Assembly (NCBI GenBank): GCA_017505505.1
Contig: JAFVPA010000002.1
Span: 1-34,080 of the forward strand
Reading direction: 5' to 3'
DNA: 34,080 nt
Origin: Oscillospiraceae bacterium
Lineage (GTDB): Bacteria > Bacillota_A > Clostridia > Oscillospirales > Oscillospiraceae
Shown here: in pieces, positions 1 through 7,809 of the stretch
How the letters are laid out: each line of letters starts with the position of its first letter
How positions within the stretch are numbered: the first letter of the stretch is position 1
Program-made: the position numbers and the translations under genes
The notes under the pieces: generated by a model
Told to the model about the DNA's origin: nothing
The model's database searches: none
Seen by the model: the letters and a program-made list of their open reading frames with translations, nothing else

Positions 1-1056
1 GGTGATGAACTTGGTGTGGAAGCACTTGGACAGGGGGCCCAGTGCGGGGAAGATACACTGCACGTCAACGACGATGGCTTCGCAGGCGCCGGTCAGAACC
101 ACGTTCTCCTGGTTCAGGTAGTTACCGGCCATGGGGATGCCGTGACGCATGGTGACTTCGTTGGAGGTGCAGCAGACACCGGAGACGGTGATGCCCTTAG
201 CGCCCATGGACTTGGCGTAAGCGATCATCTCGGGGTCATTTGCGTAGTGGACGACCATCTCGGACAGGGAGGGGTCGTGACCGTGGACGACGATGTTGAC
301 GTTGTCCTTTTCCATAACGCCGATGTTGGCCTCGGTGTCGATGGGACGGGGAGTGCCGAACATGACGTCGGAGAACTCGGTGCCCATCATGGAGCCGCCC
401 CAGCCGTCGGACAGGCCGGCACGCAGAGCCTGACGGATCAGAGCCTCAGCCATGGAAGAGTTACCCATGTGGGTCATGTGCATAGCGGTAGCGATCTCGC
501 GGTCGATGGCGCGGGGCATGATGCCGGCGTCACGCCACAGCTTCTTGGTGTGCTCGGGAGCACGCTGTGCGAACTTCTGCTCGCCGAAGGGGAAGCCGTA
601 CTCCAGCAGGCCGATCTCTGCCATCTCGTGAGCCAGATCGTAGATGTCCTTGCCTTCGGTCTCAACGCCCCATTCCTGAGCGATGGTGATCAGCTTTGCG
701 GGGTCCTTGATCTGATAGTTGCCGCCCTCACGGGTCTGGTGCAGGGTGTGCATGATCTCACGGCCATGGTCGGAGTGTGCTGCGGTACCACCGACGGTGA
801 AACGCAGGTAGTTACGGGCGACGATACCGTGAACGTCACAGCCGCAGATACCGCGGGGAGCCTTCTTGGTGATACGGCAGGGGCCCATGGAGCAGATACG
901 GCAGCAGGTGCCGCCTTCGCCAAAGCCACAGTGAGGAGTCTGGTTCTTGACACGCTGCTGCCAGGTGTCAGCGCCAACCTTCTGCGCAGTTTCCAGCAGA
1001 GAATTGGTGGCAGCTTCCATCTCCTCGATGGTTGTAGTAAATGCCCAATCCTTCAA
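1..1056 (-). CDS. cooS: Anaerobic carbon monoxide dehydrogenase catalytic subunit, 5' part (gene runs off the window)
   Basis: This is the Ni-Fe-S carbon monoxide dehydrogenase that interconverts CO and CO2, in the cytoplasm. The first 352 codons are visible, of roughly 630-650 usual for the family. Translation starts at a TTG (1054-1056), eight bases after a perfect AGGAGG (1065-1070); no ATG is as well placed. The cysteine-rich N-terminus carries the clusters expected for CooS: C43 and C51 fit the intersubunit D cluster, and C52, C55, C60 and C71 fit the B cluster, in the context CGFGEGG-CCRIC-MGPCRI. An AAHSDHGR segment follows, also typical. A strong promoter lies directly upstream and no gene is coupled to its 5' side, so it is the first gene of its transcript. 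Whether acetyl-CoA synthase or a CooC maturase follows cannot be seen. The family call is firm; the physiological direction is not known. Confidence 0.95.
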   Translation of the reverse strand, partial: MKDWAFTTTIEEMEAATNSLLETAQKVGADTWQQRVKNQTPHCGFGEGGTCCRICSMGPCRITKKAPRGICGCDVHGIVARNYLRFTVGGTAAHSDHGREIMHTLHQTREGGNYQIKDPAKLITIAQEWGVETEGKDIYDLAHEMAEIGLLEYGFPFGEQKFAQRAPEHTKKLWRDAGIMPRAIDREIATAMHMTHMGNSSMAEALIRQALRAGLSDGWGGSMMGTEFSDVMFGTPRPIDTEANIGVMEKDNVNIVVHGHDPSLSEMVVHYANDPEMIAYAKSMGAKGITVSGVCCTSNEVTMRHGIPMAGNYLNQENVVLTGACEAIVVDVQCIFPALGPLSKCFHTKFIT

Positions 1057-1100
1057 AGTGATTTCCTCCTAATCAGTTGATTCTTGAAAAAACCTATATG

Positions 1101-1123
1101 TACCCTATGGTAGTCATAGTGTA
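1101..1123. promoter_or_regulatory. Inverted repeat at the cooS transcription start (possible operator)
   Basis: Nine-base arms TACCCTATG and CATAGTGTA face each other across a 5-base centre with one mismatch. The repeat begins about eight bases past the -10 box, where a repressor would block initiation or early elongation. It could also form a small hairpin at the RNA 5' end. No regulator gene is adjacent. Confidence 0.5.
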
Positions 1124-1131
1124 TCGATAAT

Positions 1132-1160
1132 ATTGTACTAATTAAAGTCAAGAATGTCAA
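1132..1160 (-). promoter_or_regulatory. Sigma-A promoter of cooS
   Basis: On the minus strand TTGACA (1155-1160) and TACAAT (1132-1137) are separated by exactly 17 bases. Transcription would start near 1125, leaving a leader of about 70 bases before the TTG start codon. Confidence 0.85.
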
Positions 1161-1329
1161 TCGTTGAAATAGACACTTTTACCGTTAATTTTACATCCCC
1201 CCTGAGGGGTTTTTTGGCTAAATTTTCCCCAGGCACAAGATGTAGTGTTTCCAGCGGATTTCCAGCACTAGGATACTGGCAGAAAATGCTATGCCAAAAC
1301 TTCCCCCTGTGTAAAGGCACCTGCATCTA

Positions 1330-1453
1330 GGCCCCCTCTTTGAGGGGGCTGGCACGCCACAAGGCGTGACTGGGGGAGTGTTCCATCCACAAAAAAACAC
1401 ACTCCCTCCGTCAAAAATCAAAGATTTTTGACACCTCCCTCAGAGAGGGAGGC
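1330..1453. repeat. Family B palindromic intergenic element, copy 1
   Basis: The element has an outer hairpin on the left (GGCCCCCTC..GAGGGGGC), a short GGCACGCC-type hairpin, a GGGGGAGTGT / ACACTCCCTCC pair spanning the middle, and a right-end CCTCCCTC..GAGGGAGGC hairpin. The same plan recurs at 14268-14386 and 23852-23958. The central stretch has its own palindrome around TCAAAGATTTTTGA. It carries no gene. The rest of the 1057-1519 gap holds only the cooS promoter and the terminator at 1475-1512. Confidence 0.8.
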
Positions 1454-1474
1454 AAGGAAGCTACCTCCCCATGC

Positions 1475-1512
1475 AAAACCCCCGGCTGCCGCATTGCTGC
1501 GGCAGCCGGGGG
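1475..1512 (-). terminator. Intrinsic terminator of the YtrA-type ABC operon
   Basis: A perfect 15-bp GC-rich stem (1479-1493 with 1498-1512) with a 4-base loop is followed on the minus strand by TTTT. It sits 8 bases past the permease stop codon. Confidence 0.85.
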
Positions 1513-1519
1513 TAAAAGA

Positions 1520-3409
1520 TTACCACATCCGGATGTGCTCGGTGCTGACCTCCCAGGTCAGCAGGCCGTTGTCTTCCAGCCATTTGAGGGTATGCCGGGC
1601 GTCGGCATAGACCTCCAGGTACCAGGCTCGCTCCCGGCTGGTGATGGTCAGATTGATCGCAGAGCGTTCCGCAATGCCATCCTCCTCGTACTCGTCCTCA
1701 TAACGGAAGTGGCCGGTATGGAAGTAGGGATGCTGGGCCATGTTGCCCTCGGCGCAATCCCGCTGAACAGCGGCGATCAGTTCCTCTGCCTTGGCCTTGT
1801 CTGTGCAGGCGGCAGGCAGTTCCTTCATCCCGTCGGTAAAGTCACCGACGACAGCAGAGAAGTTATCCATCACATGGGCCAGCCGCTCCTGCTCCTCCCC
1901 ATCGATGGTGATGGTCTGCCAGTTCACGTGTTCCCAGCGGCTTAAGTATTCCTTGGCGATGGCACCGGCCTCGGAATCTACCCAGACATTGTAGTTGCGG
2001 CGGACAAGCTTACCGCTTTCCAGCTCATAGCGCAGGCCGATCTGGGTGGCATAGACAAAGGTCTTGTCCTGCAAGTCGTCATCGACCCCGGTATACCGCA
2101 CCCGGCTGCCGTCCGCTTCCAGCGTATGGATACCTGTATTTTCCGCCCGGAAGTCCAGAGCGCCCTGATGGAACCGGATCATGTCTTCAATATCCGCTTC
2201 CTCCGTCAGCTTGCTGCCCACGGTATAGTCGGATTCAAAGTAAATGGACTGAACAGATTTGATCTCATCCTCATCGGGGACCCAGGTCTCGATGCCCAGG
2301 ATATCGATATGGGTCAGCCACAGGCTCACGGCAAACACCGCCGCCAGAGCTGCCAGGCCGTAGACGTTCTTCAGCTGGAAGACCCGGGTGGAGCGCTCCA
2401 GCAGCATCTTGCCGATGAACCAGCCCACCACCAGTCCGGCGGTGAGGATCATGAAATTCTGCTCCTGCAGTCCCATAAAGGAATACAGGAAGAACTGTCC
2501 CGCTGCTGCCACAAACACGGAGCACAGCACCTGGAACACGGGCACCAGCAGTTTGAAAGCCACCGCGTCACCGGCACATTCCAAGTCCCGCTTCCGGTAC
2601 AGCAGCGCTCCCAGCAGGGCGAACACCAGTCCCACGCCCGCCAGCATCCACAGCCGCCACCACTCTTCGGTGATGGTAAAGGTGGCGAAAGCTCCCTTCA
2701 GCTCCTCGCCGAACAGCTCCCGCAGATTATAAAGGCTGGCAGTGGTCTGGATGTAGGGATGGTCGGCCATATGAACAAAGGGGGTCAGGTCATAGGCCAG
2801 GGCCGTAGGGGTGACCACGCCGTAGAGCATGGGGGTATAGACGGTATCGATGAGCCAGTAGGCCATCATGGCCCCGGCGTTCAGCAGGCCGTAGCCCGCC
2901 ACCATGGTAAAGCGGTTGCCCACACACATGGCCGAGAAGGCCGCGATCCCGAAGAAGCAGATAAATTGCAGATTGGAAGCCAGGAAGATCCACCAGCTTA
3001 AGGTCCAGGCCCCTTCAAAGATCGACCCGGCCAGCAGGGGCAGCGAAACCAGGGCCATCACCAGCGTGGGCACCAGAGAGAATACCAGTCCGGTTACGAT
3101 GTTGGTCACGAACCAGCTTTCCCGCCGCAGGGGGAAGGCGTGGAGCATATTGCACATGCGGCTGTTGTACAGGTCACCGAACAGCAGCTGGGCAACGATC
3201 AGGGCATAGCCCAGGTTCACCACAGCCATGACCTGCACCATATCGGCCATATTCCGGGCGAAGTGGAACTGCTTGGCGGTGCCGCCGTTGCTGTACAGCA
3301 GGAACACACCCAGCACCAGGCACAGGATATACACACCCCAGACCGGCGCGAACCGGGTCAGGTTTTTCTTGAAAACGGTCTTATTAAAGAATGATGTCTT
3401 TGACTGCAT
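1520..3409 (-). CDS. ABC transporter permease with large soluble C-terminal domain
   Basis: This is the membrane component of a YtrA-regulated ABC exporter, 629 residues. Residues 1-370 are hydrophobic with about nine or ten membrane segments (for example near 22-40, 60-80, 100-127, 141-162, 253-271, 287-312, 319-336 and 349-368), the ABC-2 type plan. From about 370 to the end the chain is hydrophilic and acidic, with no further membrane segment, so roughly 255 residues form a soluble domain. Similar Clostridia permeases carry such a tail (I recall it as DUF6449; not checked). Its start overlaps the end of the ATPase gene by 26 bases, implying coupled translation. Substrate unknown; related systems respond to cell-wall-active peptides, which is inference here. 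Confidence 0.85.
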   Translation of the reverse strand: MQSKTSFFNKTVFKKNLTRFAPVWGVYILCLVLGVFLLYSNGGTAKQFHFARNMADMVQVMAVVNLGYALIVAQLLFGDLYNSRMCNMLHAFPLRRESWFVTNIVTGLVFSLVPTLVMALVSLPLLAGSIFEGAWTLSWWIFLASNLQFICFFGIAAFSAMCVGNRFTMVAGYGLLNAGAMMAYWLIDTVYTPMLYGVVTPTALAYDLTPFVHMADHPYIQTTASLYNLRELFGEELKGAFATFTITEEWWRLWMLAGVGLVFALLGALLYRKRDLECAGDAVAFKLLVPVFQVLCSVFVAAAGQFFLYSFMGLQEQNFMILTAGLVVGWFIGKMLLERSTRVFQLKNVYGLAALAAVFAVSLWLTHIDILGIETWVPDEDEIKSVQSIYFESDYTVGSKLTEEADIEDMIRFHQGALDFRAENTGIHTLEADGSRVRYTGVDDDLQDKTFVYATQIGLRYELESGKLVRRNYNVWVDSEAGAIAKEYLSRWEHVNWQTITIDGEEQERLAHVMDNFSAVVGDFTDGMKELPAACTDKAKAEELIAAVQRDCAEGNMAQHPYFHTGHFRYEDEYEEDGIAERSAINLTITSRERAWYLEVYADARHTLKWLEDNGLLTWEVSTEHIRMW

Positions 3410-4265
3410 AGTTCACACCTCCCAGTTCGTAAATAAAGATCTCTTCCAGAGACAGGGGCAGCACATCGAAATAGGCAGGATTGGAAGCCTCCGCCTTTGC
3501 GCTGATCTCCAGAGCACTGCCCCGGACAATGAGGGTCTTCAGGCGGCCGGAGCTGCTTTCGTGAAGTACCTCCAGCCCCTTGGGGGCCTCGCCTACGATC
3601 TGCAGCTTGTGGGTAGCGCCCTGCATATCGGCCAGGCTCTTTTCCATCAGCATGTGCCCCCGGTCCATGATGCCCACATGGTCGCAGACATCTTCCAGCT
3701 CCCGCAGGTTGTGGGAAGAGATCAGCACCGTGGTGCCGTGCTCTGCCACGTCAGACAGGATCAGACTCATGACCTGCCGCCGCATAACGGGGTCCAGGCC
3801 GTCCACAGGCTCGTCCAGGATCAGCACCTCAGGCCGGCAGCACAGGGCCAGATGGAAGGCCGCCTGCTTCTGCATGCCCTTGGAGTAGCGCCGCAGGGGG
3901 GTCTTCTCCGGCAGGTGGAAAATTTCCTTCAGCCGGTTGAACAGCGCATCATCGAACTTGGGATACAGACCCTTATAGAACTTTCTCATATCCTCCAGGG
4001 TTGCCGTGGGGAAATAGAAGATCTCATCGGGGATATAGCCAATGGTGGCCTTCACCGCCGGGTTTTCGTAAATTGTCTTCCCCTCCAGCAGCACTTCGCC
4101 GCTGTCCTGGCGGTACACGCCGGTCAGATGGCGGATGGCCGTAGACTTACCCGCGCCGTTGGGGCCAACAAGGCCATAGACGGCCCCCTTGGGCACCGTC
4201 AGAGTCAGACCGTCCAGGGCTTTGAAGCTGCCGAAGGTCTTTGTCACATTTTTCATTTCCAGCAT
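3384..4265 (-). CDS. ABC transporter ATP-binding protein (YtrB-like)
   Basis: This 293-residue cytoplasmic ATPase powers the neighbouring permease. Walker A is GPNGAGKST at residues 34-42. The ABC signature region reads RRYSKGMQKQ, a common variant of LSGGQ in this subfamily. Walker B ends LILDEPVDGLDP and the switch histidine lies in LISSHNL. Its start codon is three bases after the stop of the GntR gene, with a ribosome-binding site (GGGAGG) inside the end of that gene. Its 3' end overlaps the permease start. The order regulator, ATPase, permease is that of ytr-type operons. Confidence 0.92.
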   Translation of the reverse strand: MLEMKNVTKTFGSFKALDGLTLTVPKGAVYGLVGPNGAGKSTAIRHLTGVYRQDSGEVLLEGKTIYENPAVKATIGYIPDEIFYFPTATLEDMRKFYKGLYPKFDDALFNRLKEIFHLPEKTPLRRYSKGMQKQAAFHLALCCRPEVLILDEPVDGLDPVMRRQVMSLILSDVAEHGTTVLISSHNLRELEDVCDHVGIMDRGHMLMEKSLADMQGATHKLQIVGEAPKGLEVLHESSSGRLKTLIVRGSALEISAKAEASNPAYFDVLPLSLEEIFIYELGGVNYAVKDIIL

Positions 4266-4268
4266 CGC

Positions 4269-4628
4269 TTACTTTCCTCCCTTCTGAAGCCGCGCGATCA
4301 TCTGCTCCCGGGACACGCCCAGGGCGATCAGCGCGGCGGTGGCCTCGTCAAAGGCCGTATACCACCGGGTCACTTCCTGCTCCACCTGATTCTCGTTGTC
4401 ACAGACGAAGCAGCCTTTGCCGGGGATCGTCACGATCCAGCCGTTGAATTCCAGCAGCCGGTAGGCCCGCTGGATGGTATTGGGGTTGATGGACAGCGTC
4501 ACCGCCAGTTCCCGGACGCTGGGTAATTTATCCCCCGGCTGCAGGACTCCCGTGGTGATCTGTGCCTTGATGCCATCGGTAATCTGGGTATAGATCGGCC
4601 GGGCATCCCGGTAATCCAAATGGACCAT
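4269..4628 (-). CDS. GntR-family transcriptional regulator, YtrA subfamily
   Basis: This short 119-residue repressor has an N-terminal winged helix-turn-helix (about residues 8-75, including the hallmark PIYTQI, GDKLPSVRELA and NPNTIQRAY..L) and only a short C-terminal dimerisation helix pair. It lacks the large effector domain of other GntR proteins, which defines the YtrA subfamily. It is first in an operon with an ABC ATPase and permease and very probably represses its own operon through the perfect palindrome at 4643-4669. The ATG (4626-4628) follows AAGGAGG. The effector is unknown; in relatives derepression follows cell-envelope stress. Confidence 0.93.
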   Translation of the reverse strand: MVHLDYRDARPIYTQITDGIKAQITTGVLQPGDKLPSVRELAVTLSINPNTIQRAYRLLEFNGWIVTIPGKGCFVCDNENQVEQEVTRWYTAFDEATAALIALGVSREQMIARLQKGGK

Positions 4629-4642
4629 ATCATCTCCTCCTT

Positions 4643-4669
4643 AACTGTACTAGCTGTTCTAGTACAGTT
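4643..4669. promoter_or_regulatory. Perfect palindromic operator of the YtrA-type operon
   Basis: AACTGTACTAG, five bases, then its exact complement CTAGTACAGTT: an 11-bp perfect inverted repeat. It abuts the -10 box and covers the expected transcription start, upstream of the ribosome-binding site. The position and the GTAC-containing arms fit GntR autoregulation. Confidence 0.8.
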
Positions 4670-4698
4670 AGTATAACAGATGGTACACTTTAAGTCAA
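4670..4698 (-). promoter_or_regulatory. Sigma-A promoter of the YtrA-type operon
   Basis: On the minus strand TTGACT (4693-4698), a 17-base spacer and TATACT (4670-4675). The operator palindrome begins directly downstream. Confidence 0.85.
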
Positions 4699-4740
4699 CG
4701 CGGCGAAGTTTAAGAAAAGTCTAAGATTTCCTTAAGATGG

Positions 4741-4771
4741 AAAAGGCCACCCCGAAAAAAGCGGGATGGCC
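4741..4771 (-). terminator. Intrinsic terminator after the acyltransferase gene
   Basis: On the minus strand GGCCATCCCG and CGGGGTGGCC (one non-canonical pair) enclose a T-rich loop and are followed by TTTT. It lies just past the end of the acyltransferase gene and upstream of the GntR promoter, insulating the two. Confidence 0.75.
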
Positions 4772-4783
4772 CTGTTAATATAT

Positions 4784-5839
4784 CTATTTTCTAAGATGGA
4801 TGATGCTGACACAGCAGTCGACTCCCACAGCAATTAGTAGAGAAACAGTTATGATAATCAGCGGCCGTAGCACCATTTCCAGTTCTCCCAGCCTTAAATA
4901 TATCCCATACTGCTGCATACCCATGTAATATTCATGTACAACCATGTGGACGATGTAAATCACAGTGGAATAGGCACCAAATCTGTTAATGACATCGCCA
5001 ACGATGCCTGTACAAAGCTGTCGGTGTCTCATCGAAAGCAGCATCAGTATGACAACCGTCACTATAGTACTCAGATACAGCTCCGCATTGCCCATGTATC
5101 GGCTCTCCAAGACACTGATCGTTGCACTCGTCAAAAGCAGTAATACTGACTTTCCAGTCGTCAGGTGTATTTTTTCGAGGATGCATTCCCCATATTGCCG
5201 CAGGAACATGCCCAAAGTGAACATCGGTAACCCAAAGAAGACCGCATTCCGAGGGATCTCATACGACACTTCTATCCCAAAAATCCAGGAGAACTCACCA
5301 AGAAGGAAATGTACCGCCGTCAGACATACGCAAAGAATATACAACAGAAAGTAGTCCGTCTTCTCATCTCCATAGTAGCAGGCATATCCCCATACAGCCA
5401 CGTAGCAGACAAAGATGGAAGCTAGATACCACAAATGCCATCCAAAGGGGTTCACATTCAAAACCAGCCATTTCACGATATCTATCCAGCCAATATGCAG
5501 CGTTTGAACCCAATCTGCCATGGTCCCACCATACAGCAGCGTAGCACAGAGATTCCAGGCTATCTGGATCGTAACTGCTACTATGTTCAACTTCACGATA
5601 TGCCAGATCCGTTTCTGAAGCTTTCCACAGCTTGCTCGGTAACTGAAGAAACCGGATATAGCAAAGAACATAGGCACCGCAAAGCGAGCCAGACAGGATA
5701 CGATGCGCCCCAGTTCCCCCGGAAATGGTACATGGATGCACACCACAAAGAAGGATGCGATCAGCTTGCAGATCTCCATCATCTGATTCCTTGTGGACGT
5801 CCTACAAGGCACAACATATGTTTCAGACACGATACTCAA
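4784..5839 (-). CDS. Acyltransferase family 3 membrane protein
   Basis: This polytopic membrane enzyme of the acyltransferase-3 (OafA/YrhL) family would transfer an acyl group, commonly acetyl, to a surface glycan or lipid-linked sugar. It has about ten hydrophobic segments. The conserved N-terminal arginine and the histidine of the first segment (FFVVCIHVPFP, H36) are present, as is the AVPMFFAISGFF motif. The first possible start is a TTG (5837-5839), but its AGGAG is only about three bases away. The ATG at codon 20 (5780-5782) with AAGGAA upstream is an alternative, so the true length may be 332 residues. The gene follows the GT-C-like gene by 11 bases and is co-transcribed with it. Base composition is visibly AT-richer than the flanking genes. 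Confidence 0.85.
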   Translation of the reverse strand: MSIVSETYVVPCRTSTRNQMMEICKLIASFFVVCIHVPFPGELGRIVSCLARFAVPMFFAISGFFSYRASCGKLQKRIWHIVKLNIVAVTIQIAWNLCATLLYGGTMADWVQTLHIGWIDIVKWLVLNVNPFGWHLWYLASIFVCYVAVWGYACYYGDEKTDYFLLYILCVCLTAVHFLLGEFSWIFGIEVSYEIPRNAVFFGLPMFTLGMFLRQYGECILEKIHLTTGKSVLLLLTSATISVLESRYMGNAELYLSTIVTVVILMLLSMRHRQLCTGIVGDVINRFGAYSTVIYIVHMVVHEYYMGMQQYGIYLRLGELEMVLRPLIIITVSLLIAVGVDCCVSIIHLRK

Positions 5840-5850
5840 CTGCTCCTTCC

Positions 5851-7593
5851 CTAGCCCCGATCAATACTCATCTCCAAGCAAATCACCCTTTGACCTGCCT
5901 GCTCCGGATAGTTCTCCTGAATCCATGTATCGATGATTGGATTTCCTTCCTCCAAGATCACCATATACTGATAAAACTGCGCATCCTCCAATTGAGACGC
6001 ATCTGTAATCTTAGGATTATGGATAATGGAAGAATCCAACAAATATTGGCATAGGAAGTATTCATAGCTGTTGTATTCAGGGATGCACAGCAAATAAGAA
6101 CACTCCGCAGGAACCTCATACTCCTCCAGCAACGTCTGGAGTTTGATCCTGTCTTCCCTGTACGCCAGGGATTCCGGGTTGTTCTGCCGGAAGATGTGGC
6201 AAAAACCACCTGTGCCTACCCACCATGTGACAACCAACAGTGATGCCATCACCGCTCCCACTGCCCCATGGAGCCAAGACCGGCCCATCCGGGACAGTAA
6301 CATAGATCCATAGCACACGAACAGATAGTAGATTGCGATATCGATAGTCTTCATATACCGCTCCATACTGCCAAAGGCTTCTGTAAGCGGCATAGAAAAG
6401 ACATACATGCCAACCATACCGATAGTGTACACCACATACATGCCCACAACACAAAGTAATAATCGCAGATAGCCTTTCCGGTCAGACACTTCAGCGGCCC
6501 AGGCAGCAGCAGCAAATAGTGCCAACCATACCAAGAGAAAAACCATCCCCTGTCTACCTGCTACATATTCTATGACACCTTCCAGTATCCGCAGAATATC
6601 TTCTGGTTCCTTTTCCCGGAATACCGCCGTGTAATTCTCGACCGCCATAGCGTGCTTACTGGATGCAGCCCGTACAAAGACATAGTCGCAATGGCGATCC
6701 CAGAGACAGAGTCCTATGAAAGGGGATACACAAACGGCCAGATGTTTTCCCATATCTGCTTTCCTGGCAGATACCAATAGCATCACAGTTGCCAATGCCA
6801 CAAAGTAGATACCAGAGTTCTTGATTTGTGAGACCAGGAACAGGAATGGAATCACGCAAAAAATATCTGCCCGGTTCCCTTCATCCAGCAAGTAGCATAG
6901 CCGGTAGGTGAACACCAGCGCAGCCATACCTGCCAGCGGCAGCAGTGTGTCCACTAGCAGATCGTAGATCTCTATGTTGTAGCAAAGCAAGAAATTCGCC
7001 GCCAGAGCAAAGACCGCCGCTGATGCCAGTCTATTCTTCCCAGCGTATGCGAACCATGGCAGGAGCATGCACAGCATCATAAAGGCCTGGGCCAACATTT
7101 GTGCCGATTCTCCGCTGTAGGTCATCTTACAGAAGTAGTAGATGTACACCGAACTGCCCAGAGGATAGCTCTGGAACATGATCACTTCATCCAGGAAATT
7201 CGGGAATCTGTCCGTGGCCAGCATGTTTTTGACGACGATAGCCCAATGAGAGAAATTGTCGTAATGTGCAAATATCTGTCCTTTCACAGCCACAAGGACC
7301 AGCCCGGTACCGATAATCAGAAAAGCATATCCCACATTCCAGTATGGCACAAACACCCGGTATCTTTGTCTGCGGACAGCATCCAGAAACAACAGGAGAC
7401 CGCCGACGTAGACCACTGCTGCTGTATGTAACAGGATGTTTAAAATACCTGCCGCAAACAGGATCATGAAATGGACTGAAATCGTGAAAGCAGGAAGGAA
7501 ATATACCTCAACTTTGTACTTTCTACGAAAAAATTCCCAATATCCCATACTTGACATCAGGAAGGCCCCTATCTTCAATAGCGTCTCAATCAT
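5851..7593 (-). CDS. Polytopic GT-C-like glycosyltransferase, function unassigned
   Basis: This membrane protein of about 580 residues has eleven or more hydrophobic segments and a soluble C-terminal tail of roughly 100 residues. The segment YDNFSHWAIVVKNML (near residue 112) lies after the second or third membrane helix and resembles the acidic loop motif of lipid-phosphate-sugar-dependent GT-C enzymes. I therefore infer sugar transfer from a polyprenyl donor outside the membrane, but no family is recognised with certainty. The ATG at 7591-7593 has GGAG nine bases upstream; a GTG five codons earlier (7606-7608) is less well placed. It pairs with the acyltransferase as a two-gene cassette in lower-GC DNA. 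Confidence 0.6.
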   Translation of the reverse strand: MIETLLKIGAFLMSSMGYWEFFRRKYKVEVYFLPAFTISVHFMILFAAGILNILLHTAAVVYVGGLLLFLDAVRRQRYRVFVPYWNVGYAFLIIGTGLVLVAVKGQIFAHYDNFSHWAIVVKNMLATDRFPNFLDEVIMFQSYPLGSSVYIYYFCKMTYSGESAQMLAQAFMMLCMLLPWFAYAGKNRLASAAVFALAANFLLCYNIEIYDLLVDTLLPLAGMAALVFTYRLCYLLDEGNRADIFCVIPFLFLVSQIKNSGIYFVALATVMLLVSARKADMGKHLAVCVSPFIGLCLWDRHCDYVFVRAASSKHAMAVENYTAVFREKEPEDILRILEGVIEYVAGRQGMVFLLVWLALFAAAAWAAEVSDRKGYLRLLLCVVGMYVVYTIGMVGMYVFSMPLTEAFGSMERYMKTIDIAIYYLFVCYGSMLLSRMGRSWLHGAVGAVMASLLVVTWWVGTGGFCHIFRQNNPESLAYREDRIKLQTLLEEYEVPAECSYLLCIPEYNSYEYFLCQYLLDSSIIHNPKITDASQLEDAQFYQYMVILEEGNPIIDTWIQENYPEQAGQRVICLEMSIDRG

Positions 7594-7748
7594 ATGTACA
7601 CGCTCCACTCTTATCTGGAAGATCAGCCCCTCGTGAAACAGGATGCTGTCAAAAAACTGTATTATTTATAAATCTATCATAGCTGAAAGGAAAATACAAC
7701 ATCAATCCCGTTCTGCTGCCCGAAAAAACATTTCACCCCTCCCCCACT

Positions 7749-7778
7749 TGACACAACATCTCAAATCAAGGTACATTA
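7749..7778 (+). promoter_or_regulatory. Probable promoter of the GH31 gene
   Basis: TTGACA (7749-7754), an 18-base spacer and TACATT (7773-7778), with an overlapping TTATAA four bases later. The start codon is about 25 bases past the expected transcription start. Confidence 0.6.
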
Positions 7779-7809
7779 TAAGAAAACCACTTCCAAAGGA
7801 GTGTTTCCC

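Noticed and set aside
16..1080. Long open frame on the plus strand opposite cooS
   Set aside because: The minus strand translates to unmistakable CooS cysteine motifs with a promoter and ribosome-binding site; the plus frame is Gly/Asp/Val-rich filler from the GC-rich third positions.
1195..1220. CCCC-TGA-GGGG followed by T6 as a plus-strand terminator
   Set aside because: The stem is only four pairs and no plus-strand gene ends there.
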